A stretch of DNA of 64,000 nucleotides from Cladosporium sp. IMV 00045 (Eukaryota; Ascomycota; Dothideomycetes; Cladosporiales; Cladosporiaceae): NCBI GenBank assembly GCA_001931905.2, contig MSJI02000695.1, positions 1 through 64,000 of the forward strand. The letters run 5' to 3'. Positions within the stretch are counted from its first letter, which is position 1. Each line of letters starts with the position of its first letter. This document shows, piece by piece, positions 34,712 through 45,880 of the stretch. Both the position numbers and the translations under genes were made by a program. The notes beneath the pieces are model-generated. The model made no database searches. It worked only from the letters and a program-made list of their open reading frames with translations, and had not been told where the DNA came from.

Positions 34712-35340
34712 ATGCCACCTACCCACCATAGCCATTGAACACCATCACCCGAAGCACAGCAGCGACACACCTCATGCCCTCCTCCATCCCAACACGCCTT
34801 GGGACTTCTCCGCGCTCCCTCGCCCATCACGCCTCGAACGACCGGTCTCGTACATGGAAGTTCCATCACGAGAAGAATGCCCATCTGGTATGAAAGACGC
34901 CGGAACATACCTCATCTAGGAAGTCCCCATGCTACTTACACACATCCCACCCTCTCCATCCCAACAGCCTTGCATCTTCTCCTCGCGCTCTAGCCCATCA
35001 CGCCTCGAAACAAATGACAACAGCAATACCGGCCAAGTAACATAGCTGACGATCCGGTGAGACAGACCGTAAAATAAGCCAATCTCAGTAGCTTTGAGCA
35101 AAGATTCAGCAGACATCTACTTCGTTTCAGTAGTATGTCGTATCATGCCAGCGTAGGATAGTCGAGTGGCTCAACTCCGTCGTCTGTTACATTTCGACGT
35201 CGGTTACGCTACTTGGAAGGTTCATCACGAAAAGAATTCCCAACCGGTATGAAAGACGACGGGCCCAAACTTGATCTAGCCCCATCACGTCCAGCACCCC
35301 AAGAGTTCCCACGCTCCATCAAAGACGACGTGGCAGTTCG
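34550..35340. repeat. Diverged local repeats
   Basis: Several related segments recur in the same orientation. CTCCATCCCAACA..GCCTT followed by CCCATCACGCCTCGAA occurs near 34782 and again near 34954 (offset 172 bp). CATCACGA(A/G)AAGAAT followed by GGTATGAAAGACG occurs near 34863 and 35222 (offset about 359 bp). GACAAGAGCA(A/G)CAGCAGCA followed by AATGCCACCTA occurs near 34561 and 34669. Unit boundaries are blurred by substitutions and indels. Confidence 0.6.
34681..34709. repeat. AGC trinucleotide microsatellite
   Basis: The stretch is almost ten perfect AGC units, lying outside any credible gene and inside the diverged repeat region. An imperfect shorter version (AGCAGCAGCAGCAATGCC) lies in the related segment near 34568. 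Confidence 0.95.
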
Positions 35341-35760
35341 TGGGAAAGTCCATCAGGTCATGGAATGGGTTGTTCATCTCTTTCGCTCTCTTTACCCTTC
35401 CTTTCTTCCAATCTCATTTCCTTCCAACCTCTCTCTCGAGGGAAGACTGGATTGAGACCAATTCGCGAACATAGCTAACATGGATTGCAAGGTATTGAGT
35501 GAAGACATGCTTTTTCCATTTTGCCTTGTTTTCCCATAATTCTACTTGGGTTTTTCCATACTCGATAGTAAAGAAGTCGAGAGGAGTCGTGCTTACCATG
35601 TAGAAGAAAATCATGCTCGTGAGACTCCCAAATCCAGATACCAGACCCTTCCAACCTAGAAACTCCAATGAACCATGCCCATCCCATCCCATCGTATACT
35701 CATCATAGTCGTCGTCGTTGCCGTCGTCACCAAGACACCTTCACGCATCACGCATCACAC

Positions 35761-38700
35761 TCACCTCCCCCTCCAAACCCCCTCATCCAACCTCCACCTC
35801 CTCTGCACACCCTTCCCCCCTCTCTCCTCAGCCCTCGACGACGCCTCCCTCTCCCTCTCCAACCTCACCCCCCTAGCCCTCTCAGCAACCGTTCCAACAC
35901 CATACATCGCGCCCGACACGACGCCGATGCCTAGGAAAGGCCAGATCCAGCGCTTGCTGCTGCTGCTGTCGGCCTTTCTCCCGCTCGCGCTGGCTTCCGC
36001 CTTGGCCTGCTCCTTCTCCTGCCTCTGCCTCTCCTCGCGCCTCGCGCGTCGACTGCTGTTGCTGTGCTGCACGCGCTGCGTGCCGGAGAAGACGGGTTCT
36101 TCGCGCTTGATGACGCCGGCGCTGGCGCGGGGGAAGTCTTGGTACGTGGCGTTGAGGTCGCCTTCGTCTGCGTGGGCGGAAGGGGTGGGGTTGTCGGTGG
36201 GTTTGGTTGTTGTTGTGGCGGTTGCGTTGGCGTGTCGTTTGGAAGCGAGGTCTTGCGCCAGATCAAGGTTCACGAAACCAGTTGGGTTGGCGTAGTCGCC
36301 CGTGACGGGGCGGAAGGTCGCTCCAGGGCCGGAGGTGCCGTCGACGGGGTTGACGGGGCGGGCGGGTTTGGGTTGTTTGGTGTGAGGTTTGAATTCGGAG
36401 TAGGGTGATGGATTCTTTTCGGCTTTGCTGGGGTTTTGGAACTTCTTCACGACGACTGTGTCTGCACCCGCACTGACGACCTTGTAGCCTTTCTTCTGCT
36501 GCTTCAGGAGAAGCGCCATCCACTGGTTTGGATGATCGAGCCTCTTCAGAGAGTCGTAGATCGCGAGGGGTGCCATTTTTCCATCAGTCTCATCCACAAC
36601 CTCGACTCGAATTGTGGTAAAATCACCAGAGGCAGAATTGTACCTGATCATCTTGCCGTCTGGTGGTTGTTGCTTTTGCAAGCGATTGGCTGGAGGTTCC
36701 ACTGAAGGCGATGATTGCATTGGTGTTTGAAGCTCAGATCCGAGACTCGACGCCATTGTCTTCTCCATATTGCTGACCTTCTCAGGTGTAGCAGAGAACT
36801 TCGCTGCCTCAGCTTCATACTTGTCGCTTTCGTATTCGTGCTGCTGAGATGAGCGCTCCTTGAGCTCAGCTTCCAGATTGTCAAATTCAAATGCCTTCTT
36901 TTCCCATTCAGACACAGAGTCAACTCTTTGGACCCAGGGCTCTATTATGGACCCTTGTTCGTGAGGCTTCGACAGATCGGGCTCTTGTGACTCCAGAAGT
37001 TCCGATTCTAGATCATCTGCCTTGTACACATACCGTTCATTCTTTCCGGTAGACTCAGGCTGCGTCCGTTGCTTCAGCTCAGATTTAAGAGCATCGGGTT
37101 TGTAGTCGTAGTCGTTCTGCTCTGATTTGCTCTCATCTGCGATCTTCTCTGGCTCCTTCAATTGCGCTTCCAAGCCATCGTCCTTGTACTGATATGAGAC
37201 CGGGTCTCGAGGAGGTGGATCCTTGAGTAGCTCGTCGACTTCGCCCGCAAGCTCGGCTTCCAGTCCGTCCTCCTTGAAGTCATAAACGGCTGCCTTGTCG
37301 TATTTGGCAAGGGCCTCCACAAGTGCATCTCCTGAAAGCCCATGAGAATCGATGATCTGCCAACCCTCTTGTTTGAGGGCCTTGGCTTCAGCAGTCAGCC
37401 CTTTGGGGGAAGGGTCGTGTCCGATCTTGTCCAACCCTTCATTGCTCACAGGTCGCACCGGATGAACGGGCTTCTTGTACCACATGTTGCTGTTCGCATA
37501 GTTCTTCACCAGAGGAGAGAAGTCACCCTCGCCTTGACTGGCCTTCATTTCACTCTCCTTGGCAGCAGACTGTGCGCTGGGTGAGGTGGCGGCAGCTTCG
37601 GTCAGCTTGGCCAGCTCTTTCTCAAGAGTCTTGATGCGATGGGTGAACTCATCAGCATGGACAGAGCTTTGCTTGTAGGCTGTCATCAACTCCTTCTGCA
37701 AATGGCGGACTTTGTCGCTGTATCGTTCTTTGATAGCCTTGACGTTGACTTCGTTGGCTGTGTTCTTGGTAAGGGACAGCTCCTGCTCCAGACTGGCGAT
37801 GCGGTCACGGAACTTGTCTGCATGCACTGAGCTCTGCTTGTAAGCCGTGTCCAAGTCGGCCCTCAGCGATTTGATCTTCTGGGAAGAGCGATCCTGCTGT
37901 TCGGTCATGGCAACTTTCTGAGCATCCACCTCAGCTTGCAGGGCCTCATTGGCTTTGACGAGATCCTCTGTCTTGGTTGCATCTACAGCTTGCCTTTCGG
38001 TCGCATCCACAGCTGCCTTTTCGGACTCAGCCAGTGACCTTCTCTTCTCATACACGGCCTTCCTGGAATTGATGTTGTCCAGCCATTGCTTTCTTGGCAA
38101 GGGCTGCTGCAAGGTTGCCCGCTTGACACGGTCAGACTGCAGAATGTCGGCCTGCTCGGACCATGACTTGGGTACAGTGGATGTCGGGATAGGCTCTGTG
38201 GATTCGTGAGCCGCCGAGTCATCAGGGTCAATAGGCTCCGGCTCGGCTTTTGATTGCATTCGTTGTATCGAGGGTTGCAGCGGTGACGGCTGTGAGTTGA
38301 TGGGGACGTGATCAGCATGTCGGCCTGGCGACGTCTCTGGCTCAACCTTTGATTGCACACGCTGTGTCCAGGGCTGCGGCGGTGAGGTCCGGGCTTCGAG
38401 GATGGGACCGTACTTCAGGTGCTTCAATCCCTTTGAAAGGTGGCGGCCTAGCTCAACCGCCGACACTTCATCAACAATCTCAGTGACTTTGTTTCTTTGC
38501 CTCGTCACAGAATCGTCCCAGTCTCTGATTTGCTGCCTGAGGGCTTCTTGTTCAGACTTCCACTGTTCTGACACGTCCGTCGGATCGAAGGAATGGCTCC
38601 TCGTCTTGCCCATGGCAGCACGAACATCACCTGCGGTCAGTTCGTCAAGCTCGGCTTGTTGTTGTGCTGGTTCTGAGGCCTCCTGGGCTGCTGTTTTTTG

Positions 38701-39678
38701 AGATTTGAACTTGGGTTCGATGACTGGCTTCACCTCACCCTTGAATGGCATCACCGGGATTTCAACGTTGTCAGATTTGTCAGAGACTGGCTCTTCCTTG
38801 CGACTAGCTTCGTCGTTGATTGGGTCCTGAGTAACCCGATTCGGTGGGCCCTTCTGCTGATGTGTGAGAATCTTGGCCTCATGACCCTCGACAGGAACCA
38901 TACGCCCTGACACAGGGTCGTATTCGAAGTTCTTGATACCCGACTTCTTGTCCTTGTCCGTCTTGGGATCCAAAGAAGTGGACGATGCGTCAGCGTGCGA
39001 CTGCGGCTGCTTGCTCGCATCGTCATCACGTTCGTGCTTCATGAACTTCCTGGCCTCGTCATGTTGTTGCTGGAGTTGAGCGATTCTCCTCTCGAAGGCT
39101 CGATGAATCCCACTGGGCTTGTCAGTTTGCGTAGTGCTGGGCTTTTCAGAGCCTTCTCCCGACAGCTTCCGGGCCAAACGAGCCCAGAATGATTCAAATC
39201 GTTTGCCGAACACCGCTTCGTAAGGATCGGATTCGATGCGGTTTCTCATTGCCTCCATTTGCTTTTCCCAGACCTTCTCACGATCATTGAGTCCGAAAGG
39301 GTCGCAGTGCTCATCATCTTTGTCTTGAAAGTCCTCTTCTTTGAGGAACTTGCCAGGCCATCGTGACCTGCCATTGCCTCCCCAATGGCTGGCCCATCGC
39401 TGCTGTTGCAGGGAGAGGATTGGCTTGATGTCAGGGTTCCACTCAAACTGCTGTCGACGGCGGATGGTCTTGAGCAGCTTTGCTTTGGCTTTGCGGTTGT
39501 GGTGGCGAACGAGGCGGGAATTCAGCGGATCGAGGTGAGAGTCATACGAGGCGAGGAGGGAGGCGCGAGAGCCGAAGATTGTACGGGTTTGAGAACGTGC
39601 GATTGCAGGAGTGGAGAGTACGACAGGAGTGGAGAGGGAGCGAGGCCTGATGGTGGCCCGGGTAGATGGGTGGAGCAT
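35761..39678 (-). CDS. Large putative mitochondrial coiled-coil protein with repeats and one C-terminal membrane helix
   Basis: One uninterrupted frame encodes 1305 residues. The N-terminus (MLHPSTRATIRPRSLSTP...ARSQTRTIF) is basic, Ser/Thr/Arg-rich and lacks acidic residues, as in mitochondrial presequences. It is followed by a basic RHHNRKAKAKLLKTIRRRQQFEW segment. A long charged region leads into coiled coil (about 560-720), in which AYKQSSVHAD(K/E)F occurs twice, 55 residues apart. Residues 797-960 carry a degenerate motif, YxYKxDxLExEL (for example YQYKDDGLEAQL, YDYKPDALKSEL, YVYKADDLESEL). A compact domain near 1000-1070 (MIRYNSASGDFTTIRVE..GKMAPLAIYDSLKRLDHPNQWMALLLKQQKKGYKVV) looks folded. 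One hydrophobic helix (about 1246-1264, WPFLGIGVVSGAMYGVGTV) lies close to the C-terminus. I do not recognise a named family. An organelle-membrane tether or import-related role is only inference. It is divergent from the CUZ1-like gene. Confidence 0.85.
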   Translation of the reverse strand: MLHPSTRATIRPRSLSTPVVLSTPAIARSQTRTIFGSRASLLASYDSHLDPLNSRLVRHHNRKAKAKLLKTIRRRQQFEWNPDIKPILSLQQQRWASHWGGNGRSRWPGKFLKEEDFQDKDDEHCDPFGLNDREKVWEKQMEAMRNRIESDPYEAVFGKRFESFWARLARKLSGEGSEKPSTTQTDKPSGIHRAFERRIAQLQQQHDEARKFMKHERDDDASKQPQSHADASSTSLDPKTDKDKKSGIKNFEYDPVSGRMVPVEGHEAKILTHQQKGPPNRVTQDPINDEASRKEEPVSDKSDNVEIPVMPFKGEVKPVIEPKFKSQKTAAQEASEPAQQQAELDELTAGDVRAAMGKTRSHSFDPTDVSEQWKSEQEALRQQIRDWDDSVTRQRNKVTEIVDEVSAVELGRHLSKGLKHLKYGPILEARTSPPQPWTQRVQSKVEPETSPGRHADHVPINSQPSPLQPSIQRMQSKAEPEPIDPDDSAAHESTEPIPTSTVPKSWSEQADILQSDRVKRATLQQPLPRKQWLDNINSRKAVYEKRRSLAESEKAAVDATERQAVDATKTEDLVKANEALQAEVDAQKVAMTEQQDRSSQKIKSLRADLDTAYKQSSVHADKFRDRIASLEQELSLTKNTANEVNVKAIKERYSDKVRHLQKELMTAYKQSSVHADEFTHRIKTLEKELAKLTEAAATSPSAQSAAKESEMKASQGEGDFSPLVKNYANSNMWYKKPVHPVRPVSNEGLDKIGHDPSPKGLTAEAKALKQEGWQIIDSHGLSGDALVEALAKYDKAAVYDFKEDGLEAELAGEVDELLKDPPPRDPVSYQYKDDGLEAQLKEPEKIADESKSEQNDYDYKPDALKSELKQRTQPESTGKNERYVYKADDLESELLESQEPDLSKPHEQGSIIEPWVQRVDSVSEWEKKAFEFDNLEAELKERSSQQHEYESDKYEAEAAKFSATPEKVSNMEKTMASSLGSELQTPMQSSPSVEPPANRLQKQQPPDGKMIRYNSASGDFTTIRVEVVDETDGKMAPLAIYDSLKRLDHPNQWMALLLKQQKKGYKVVSAGADTVVVKKFQNPSKAEKNPSPYSEFKPHTKQPKPARPVNPVDGTSGPGATFRPVTGDYANPTGFVNLDLAQDLASKRHANATATTTTKPTDNPTPSAHADEGDLNATYQDFPRASAGVIKREEPVFSGTQRVQHSNSSRRARREERQRQEKEQAKAEASASGRKADSSSSKRWIWPFLGIGVVSGAMYGVGTVAERARGVRLEREREASSRAEERGGKGVQRRWRLDEGVWRGR

Positions 39679-40420
39679 GGTTGGAGAGGTGGTGTTGGAG
39701 ATGGAGCAACTTCTGGGGAGAAGAGGCTCAAAGGTACGTGTGGCGTAGCGATACGACCACTAGGAGTCAGTGATAGACATGTAATGGGGTGTGTGATGCT
39801 GAGGATAGCATGCAAGTGTATGTAGCAGAGTGTCTGTCCTATGCCAACGGGGCGTGAACGATGAGTTGGGGAGGAGGAAAAGGACGAGCGGAGGGAGCTA
39901 CAGGTACTGCTGGCTTGCCTTATGTAGTACCGGCAACACTTGAGAGCTATCAGAAGCAGCAGCACGGCACAGAGGGAGCACAAGCAAACGAATCACATCA
40001 CCACCTCTCACTTCGCTCACCTCACCACTGCAACTCTCACTTACCCCGCGCATTCCACCACCAGCCGAGAGAGACACAGCGAGAGCGATAATAGAAGCGC
40101 CCACGTCTTATCTTAGCGCCTACCAGCCCATTCTCCCCCAGATCATCAGGCCTCACGTGCCCACCAGCAGTCTCCACAGCCGATCCACTCCTTCACATGC
40201 TCAGCTTCCCTTCCCTTCCCGCGCCTAGCCTACCCTTAAAGACGACTATGGCCTCATTCGTCAGCCTCCGTTGCCTTGCGAGCCTCGCTCTCTGTGAATA
40301 ACGCCCCAGAACCTTCCAGCACTCACTTCGCTGGAAAGACGAGGCGACCAGTTGTGCCATCGTCTCATTAATCAGCACACCCGACGCAACATAAACATAA
40401 CCCTCCAGTCCCTGCCCAAC
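39679..40420. promoter_or_regulatory. Divergent intergenic region (1305-aa gene / CUZ1-like gene)
   Basis: The 742 bp between two divergent start codons must contain both promoters. It includes a CACCACC/CTCACTTC-rich part (40000-40060) and a pyrimidine-rich leader before the CUZ1-like start. I identify no specific binding site. Confidence 0.5.
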
Positions 40421-41431
40421 ATGGCCTCGCAAAACGGCAACACCGCCTCCAACGGCCAAAGCGAATCATTCAGCAAGATGTCCACCGGAGACGTAGAAGC
40501 GATCGGCGCGCACTGCCAAATGCCCTATTGTCGCCAACTAGACCTCCTCCCCTTCCGATGCGAAAGCTGCAAAGGGTAGGCACGTCTCCCCTCATAAATA
40601 AGACCCAAGCACAACCCAACTAACAAACCCTCCTCCAACAGCAAGTTCTGCCTCGACCACCGCACCGAAACCGCCCACGAATGCCCCAAGGCCGGCGAAT
40701 GGGCGCGCAACCGCGCCTCCGCCAACAACCAAGGAAGCACCGTTCCCCTCTCCTCCAAACCCAACATCCTCACCCACGAACAACAATGCGCCGACCCCGC
40801 CTGCAAAACCCTCATCAACACCCCCCTCGTCACCGGCGTGCACTGCGACAAATGCAACCGCTCCTACTGCCTGAAACACCGCTTCACCTACGAGCACAAC
40901 TGCGAAAACCTGACCCCCATCGGCGCCCGGCCCAAGCAAGAAACGCAGAAAGACAAAGGCCGCGCCGCCCTCGACAAGCTGCGCGCCTGGGGCGCCGCGA
41001 AGAAAGCCAGCATGCCCAAAGCGCCTGTGTCCAAATCCAAGCAAGCGGCAGCGGCGTCGGCGCAGGACCTCGCGACGCTGAAGCGCACGGCGAAAGGGGA
41101 GGGGAAAATCCCGGTGGAGAAGAGGGTTTATTTGCACGTCGAGGCGAGCGCGGAGACGATTACCGCCAAACTGCCCAAGGGGAATTTCTTCTACTCGGCC
41201 GAGTATAGTGTGGGCAGGGTGCTGGATTTGGCGGCGAAGAGTCTGCAGGTTAGTAATGTCAACAATCAGGTGGAGGGCGAGGAGGGAAAGTTGAGGGTTT
41301 TTCATGTGGAGGGCGGGAGGTTGTTGGAGTATGGTGAGAAATTGGGCGAGGGGGTGAGGACGGGGAATACGATCGTGCTGTTGAGGGGGGTGGGAGCGGG
41401 GATGGCGCAGACGCCGGATAAGATGGGTTGA
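40421..41431 (+). CDS. CUZ1: AN1-type zinc finger / ubiquitin-like protein, CUZ1 (ZFAND1) type
   Basis: Exons 40421-40575 and 40642-41431 (66-nt intron) give 314 residues. The join reads FRCESCK-G-KFCLDHRTETAHEC, which completes the first AN1 finger (Cys32 to Cys66). A second AN1 finger follows at about residues 92-137 (CADPACKTLINTPLVTGVHCDKCNRSYCLKHR..HNC). An Ala/Lys-rich linker leads to a C-terminal ubiquitin-like fold (RVYLHVEASAETITAKLP...GRVLDLAAKSLQV..TIVLLRGVG). Two AN1 fingers plus a UBL-like tail is the layout of yeast Cuz1 and human ZFAND1. Both link Cdc48/p97 and the proteasome and protect against arsenite-induced proteotoxic stress (family knowledge). The start is the first Met after a GCCCAAC leader. 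Confidence 0.9.
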
Positions 41432-42478
41432 TTGTTTGTGGAGGGAGGGTGGTGGTGGTTTTTTCGATGCTGCTGGTTGGCGAGATACCCAAGATTGATT
41501 GATGTTCTACGCACAGCATAGCTGAGCGAAGGGGATGTTTTTGTTGCTATGATGAGATGACGCGATGCATGCATGGAGGGGATGTTGATTCACAGAATAA
41601 TGACATACGATTTGACGTTCTGCATCACAAAGATATGAGAAACATCCCATTCACAGTTTCACTGACTTCCAAACGGTATATCTCGGAGTAACAATGAGAG
41701 GTATCACTGTGTTTCTGGAGTATTCATCCCTCTAACGCGCAATATGGATTTTCGGGCTTTTCGTTCATCCTTCGCAGGGAGGTCTACGAATATCTATCCG
41801 CCTGTGGGACTGAACGCAGATTGGAAATCGGCTGCCTTTTCGGAACCAGCATTGATGGAATCGGAAAGACATAGGAGGGTAGGAGGTAGGAGGAGAAAAA
41901 GTTGATTGGTAATCCATGTGGCGTGCTCGTGCGCATTCCGCAAATGCGTGGGCCTGGATTGATAGATTGATGAATGGCCCTGTCGAGAGAGCTTTGAGTT
42001 CATGATTTGTGGTGATCTGTGGCCAGAAGATCCGTTGCGACAGTGTTGATAGACATGTACATGTACTATGTATACAATGCATGGACATCTTGACCGCATA
42101 CAGTATTTGTATGTAGGGTTTATCCACAATAATAGATGGAAGTCCGAGATAAGATCGAAGCCAGCTCATCTCATCATCATTGCCGCGGCGTTTGCGGGCT
42201 TTCATGACGAAACGGAAGGGCAAGCGCGCAAGTCGCAGCGCAGCCTCCGGTGGCGGATCTGATCTAAACGACAAGCTCAGGTCAGGCCAGTAGTCTAAGC
42301 CGAGAGTCGCCATCGTTGACTCTACCATTCATCCCACTCCCTCATACACCCCTCGCATTACATTAATCGACCTTCCCTCTCCATCTCGGTTGGCGCATTT
42401 GCTTTAACGGGGTCTGCTCATTTCCATCTCTTCCCTGCCTTCTCCCCTTCATCAAAACCCAGCAAGCAAAGCTTAGAA
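41432..42478. other. Intergenic region before Lon protease
   Basis: This holds the 3' flank of the CUZ1-like gene and the Lon promoter. Repeated TACATGTACAT words occur near 42055-42075. No gene is recognised. The minus-strand open frames lack protein-like features. Confidence 0.5.
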
Positions 42479-45400
42479 ATGGGAATCGGCCAGAACCTAC
42501 CGTGGAGGAACGCGCTGCAGCAAACGTCGCGCAGATACTACAGCTCGAGCAGAGGCGTGTGCGCCGCGGCGTCCAGAGCGCCTTCATGGACGCCTAATTT
42601 GGCCCTGCCGCCATCGCGCCTGGCGTCTGGTAGGGCGGTGCAGTTGTCGAGAAGCGGGATTAGCATCTTTGGGTCACGCGACTTTTCGTCGTCGGTGGAG
42701 AGGCGGAAGGAAAAGCCGACTGGGTCGAATCCTGAGGATGATGTGAAAGAGGAGGCGAAGAAGGAGGTGCAGGAGAAGCAGCAGCGCAAAGAGGAGGATG
42801 TGGCAGAGGCAAAGAGCAAGACACCCAATCCAGAGCCCATACCCGCCGCTTCTTCTGACAAGAAAGCGGCGAGCGCTGGCGGTGGGAGCGGTGGCGAGTC
42901 GGGATCTGGATCTGGTGGCGGTGATGGCGGTAACAAGAAGCGAAAGGGCCAAGAGAAAGGCTTGATCACAGCATCTGCTCCGGACGTCTACCCGCAAGTG
43001 ATGGCAATCCCCATCGCGCAGCGTCCTCTGTTCCCGGGCTTCTACAAGGCTATTACGATCAGGGATCCTGTGGTCATTGCCGCGTGCCAGGAACTTCTCA
43101 AGCAGGGTCAGAGCTACGTCGGTGCTTTCTTGCTCAAGGACCCCAACAGCAGCCAGGACGTCATCAACGATCCCAGCGAGGTCTACGATGTCGGTTCGTT
43201 CTGCCAAATCACTGGTGCTTTCCCCGCGGGCTCGGGCGACGAGAAGTCGATGCAGGCTGTGCTCTACCCTCACCGTAGGATCAAGCTCAGCGAGCTTCTG
43301 CCTCCCAGCAGACCAGGCGTGAACCACGCCAAGGGCTCTGCGGCTGCCAAAGCTACTATTGAGAATGCGCCGAAAGACAAGGAAGACAAGCAGAAGGAGT
43401 CGGAAGAGAACAAGGGCGATGTCGTGGCGAGTTTCGAAGAGCAGAGCGTCACCAAGGAAACCCCGCCACCTGCTGCTAAACCAGTCGCCGCCTATGGCCC
43501 GACTGCGTTCCTGCACGACTGGCCGGTCAGTCTGGTCAATGTCGACAACCTCGCCAATGAGCCCTATGACAAGCGCTCACCCACCGTTCGCGCGCTCTGC
43601 TCTGAGATTGTAAACACCTGCAAGGACATCGGCAACATCAATCACCTTTTCCGCGACCACATCTCCGCGTTCGCCATGTCGCAATCCGCATCCAACATTG
43701 CAGACGAACCACCCAAGCTCGCCGACTTCGCAGCGGCAGTTTCTGGCGGCGAGATGGAAGAGGCGTACGCCGTGCTCGCCGAGCTGAACATCGAGCAGCG
43801 ACTCAGCAAAGCGCTGGAAGTCATCAAGAAGGAGTACATGAACGCCCAGCTGAGCAGCAAGATCTCCAAGGACGTCGAGAGCAAGATCCAGAAGCGCCAG
43901 CGCGAGTACTGGCTCATGGAGCAGATGAAGGGCATCCGCCGCGAGCTTGGGCTGGAGAGCGACGGCAAGGACAAGTTGGTTGAGAAGTTCAAGGAGAAGG
44001 CGGCCAAGCTCTCCATGCCTGAGCCCGTGAAGAAGGTCTTCGACGAGGAGCTCAGCAAGTTGGCACACTTGGAACCTGCGGCGAGCGAGTTCAACGTCAC
44101 GAGGAACTACCTCGACTGGCTGACGCAGATCCCATGGGGCAGGCGCAGCGCCGAGAACTTTGGCATTAAGCACGCGCGTGATGTTCTGGATGAGGATCAC
44201 CACGGTTTGAAGGACGTCAAGGACCGCATTCTGGAGTTCATCGCTGTTGGCAAGCTTCGTGGCACCGTGGAGGGCAAAATCCTCTGTATGGTGGGCCCTC
44301 CTGGTGTTGGCAAGACTTCGATCGGCAAGTCTATCGCGCGTGCTTTGGGTCGTCAATACTACCGATTCAGCGTTGGTGGTCTGACGGATGTTGCGGAGAT
44401 CAAGGGCCACAGAAGGACATACGTTGGTGCTCTTCCTGGCCGCATCATCCAAGCTCTGAAGAAGTGTCAAACCGAGAACCCGCTTATCTTGATTGACGAA
44501 ATCGACAAGATTGGACGTGGTCACCAGGGAGATCCTTCAAGTGCGCTGCTTGAGCTTCTTGATCCTGAGCAGAACAGCTCGTTCTTGGATCACTACATGG
44601 ACGTCCCTGTCGATCTCTCGAAGGTTCTGTTCGTCTGCACAGCTAACATGACCGACACTATTCCTCGACCCCTCCTCGATCGTATGGAGATGATTGAGCT
44701 GTCTGGCTACGTTTCAGACGAGAAGATGGCAATCGCCGAACGCTACCTCTCACCTCAAGCCAAGGAGCTCAGCGGTCTTAAGGACGTCGCTGTGCAACTC
44801 GACAAAGAAGCTATCAACGAGCTCATCAACAAATACTGCCGCGAATCAGGCGTACGAAACCTCAAGAAGCAGATTGAGAAGGTCTACCGCAAGTCCGCCC
44901 TCAAGATCATCCAGGAGCTCGGCGAGGACGTCCTCAGCGAAGAAAAGGCCATGACAGAAGAAGGCAAGAAGGTCGCCGAAGAAGCCGAAAAGGACCAGAC
45001 CGACATCAAAGACACGCCCGAAGACGTCGAGAAAGAAACGACCTCCGAGCCCACCCGCGTCGCCCTCCAAGTCCCCGAAGGCGTGCGCGTCGACGTCGGC
45101 AAGGACAACCTGCAAGACTTCGTCGGCCCGCCCATCTTCACCGCCGACCGGCTGTACGACATCACGCCCCCCGGCGTCGCCATGGGCCTGGCCTGGACGT
45201 CCATGGGCGGCGCAGCCCTCTACGTCGAATCGATCCTCGAAAACGCCCTCTCCTACTCCTCCCGCCCGGGCCTCGAGCGCACCGGCAACCTCAAAGCCGT
45301 GATGAAAGAGAGCACTAGCATCGCCTACTCTTTCTCCAAGGGCTTCATGGCCAAGCGCTTCCCGGAGAACAAGTTCTTCGAAAAAGCGCGCATCCACCTG

Positions 45401-45880
45401 CACTGCCCTGAGGGCGCCGTGCAGAAGGACGGCCCCAGCGCTGGCATCACCATGGCTTCTTCTTTGCTTTCTCTTGCCCTTGATAGGCCCTTGGATCCCA
45501 CAATCGCCATGACCGGCGAACTCACCGTCACCGGCAAAGTCCTGCGCATCGGCGGCTTGAGGGAGAAAACCGTCGCGGCGCGTCGCGCGGGCGCTAAGAT
45601 GATTATTTTCCCGAGGGATTGTATGAGCGATTGGCTTGAACTTCCTGAGGTACGTAACCCCCCAACATCTCCAATCACAGAATGAGAGTTTTTACTGACG
45701 TCTTTTGCACAACAGAACATCAAACAAGGCATCCAAGGCAAGCCCGTCGACTGGTACTCGGACGTGTACGACCTCGTCTTCCCGGACGTCGACGCCGCGC
45801 TGGCGAATTCGCGCTGGAAGAAGGAGTTGGCCAAGCCGCCTAAGGAGGAGAGGGAGGATGAGGAGGAGGAGCGGGATTGA
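42479..45880 (+). CDS. PIM1: Mitochondrial ATP-dependent Lon protease
   Basis: This is the matrix AAA+ serine protease that degrades damaged proteins and maintains mtDNA. Exons 42479-45649 and 45716-45880 (66-nt intron) give 1111 residues. The N-terminus is Arg/Ser-rich with RRYYSSSR, as in a mitochondrial presequence. It is followed by a charged and Gly/Ser-rich linker (GGGSGGESGSGSGGG). The LON substrate domain begins at VYPQVMAIPIAQRPLFPGF. Walker A GPPGVGKT is at 606-613 and Walker B is LILIDEIDKI. The protease domain has the Ser-Lys dyad: Ser987 in KDGPSAGIT and Lys1030 in GGLREKTVAA. A Lys/Glu-rich insert (EEGKKVAEEAEKDQ) separates the AAA+ and protease domains, as in Pim1. Without splicing, the frame would end eight codons into the intron and lose the last 54 residues (NIKQGIQGKPVDWYSDVYDL...). 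Confidence 0.97.

Larger units (their letters stand above)
29019..35760. other. Gene-poor stretch, 6.7 kb
   Basis: No credible gene is visible across the largest gap in the window. The first few hundred bases are presumably the promoter of the Zn2Cys6 factor. Palindromic words such as CACTGCAGTG sit near 29606. A purine run with GAGAGA/CACACA lies at 30770-30800. The part from 31.5 to 34 kb has many frames interrupted by stops and may be decayed mobile or gene sequence, but no transposase, reverse transcriptase or terminal repeat could be identified. Diverged repeats occupy 34.55-35.34 kb and are listed separately. Confidence 0.5.

Noticed and set aside
41765..42328. 187-codon open frame on the minus strand upstream of Lon
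   Set aside because: There is no recognisable domain and an irregular composition with many His/Cys/Met, and it overlaps the presumed Lon promoter region.
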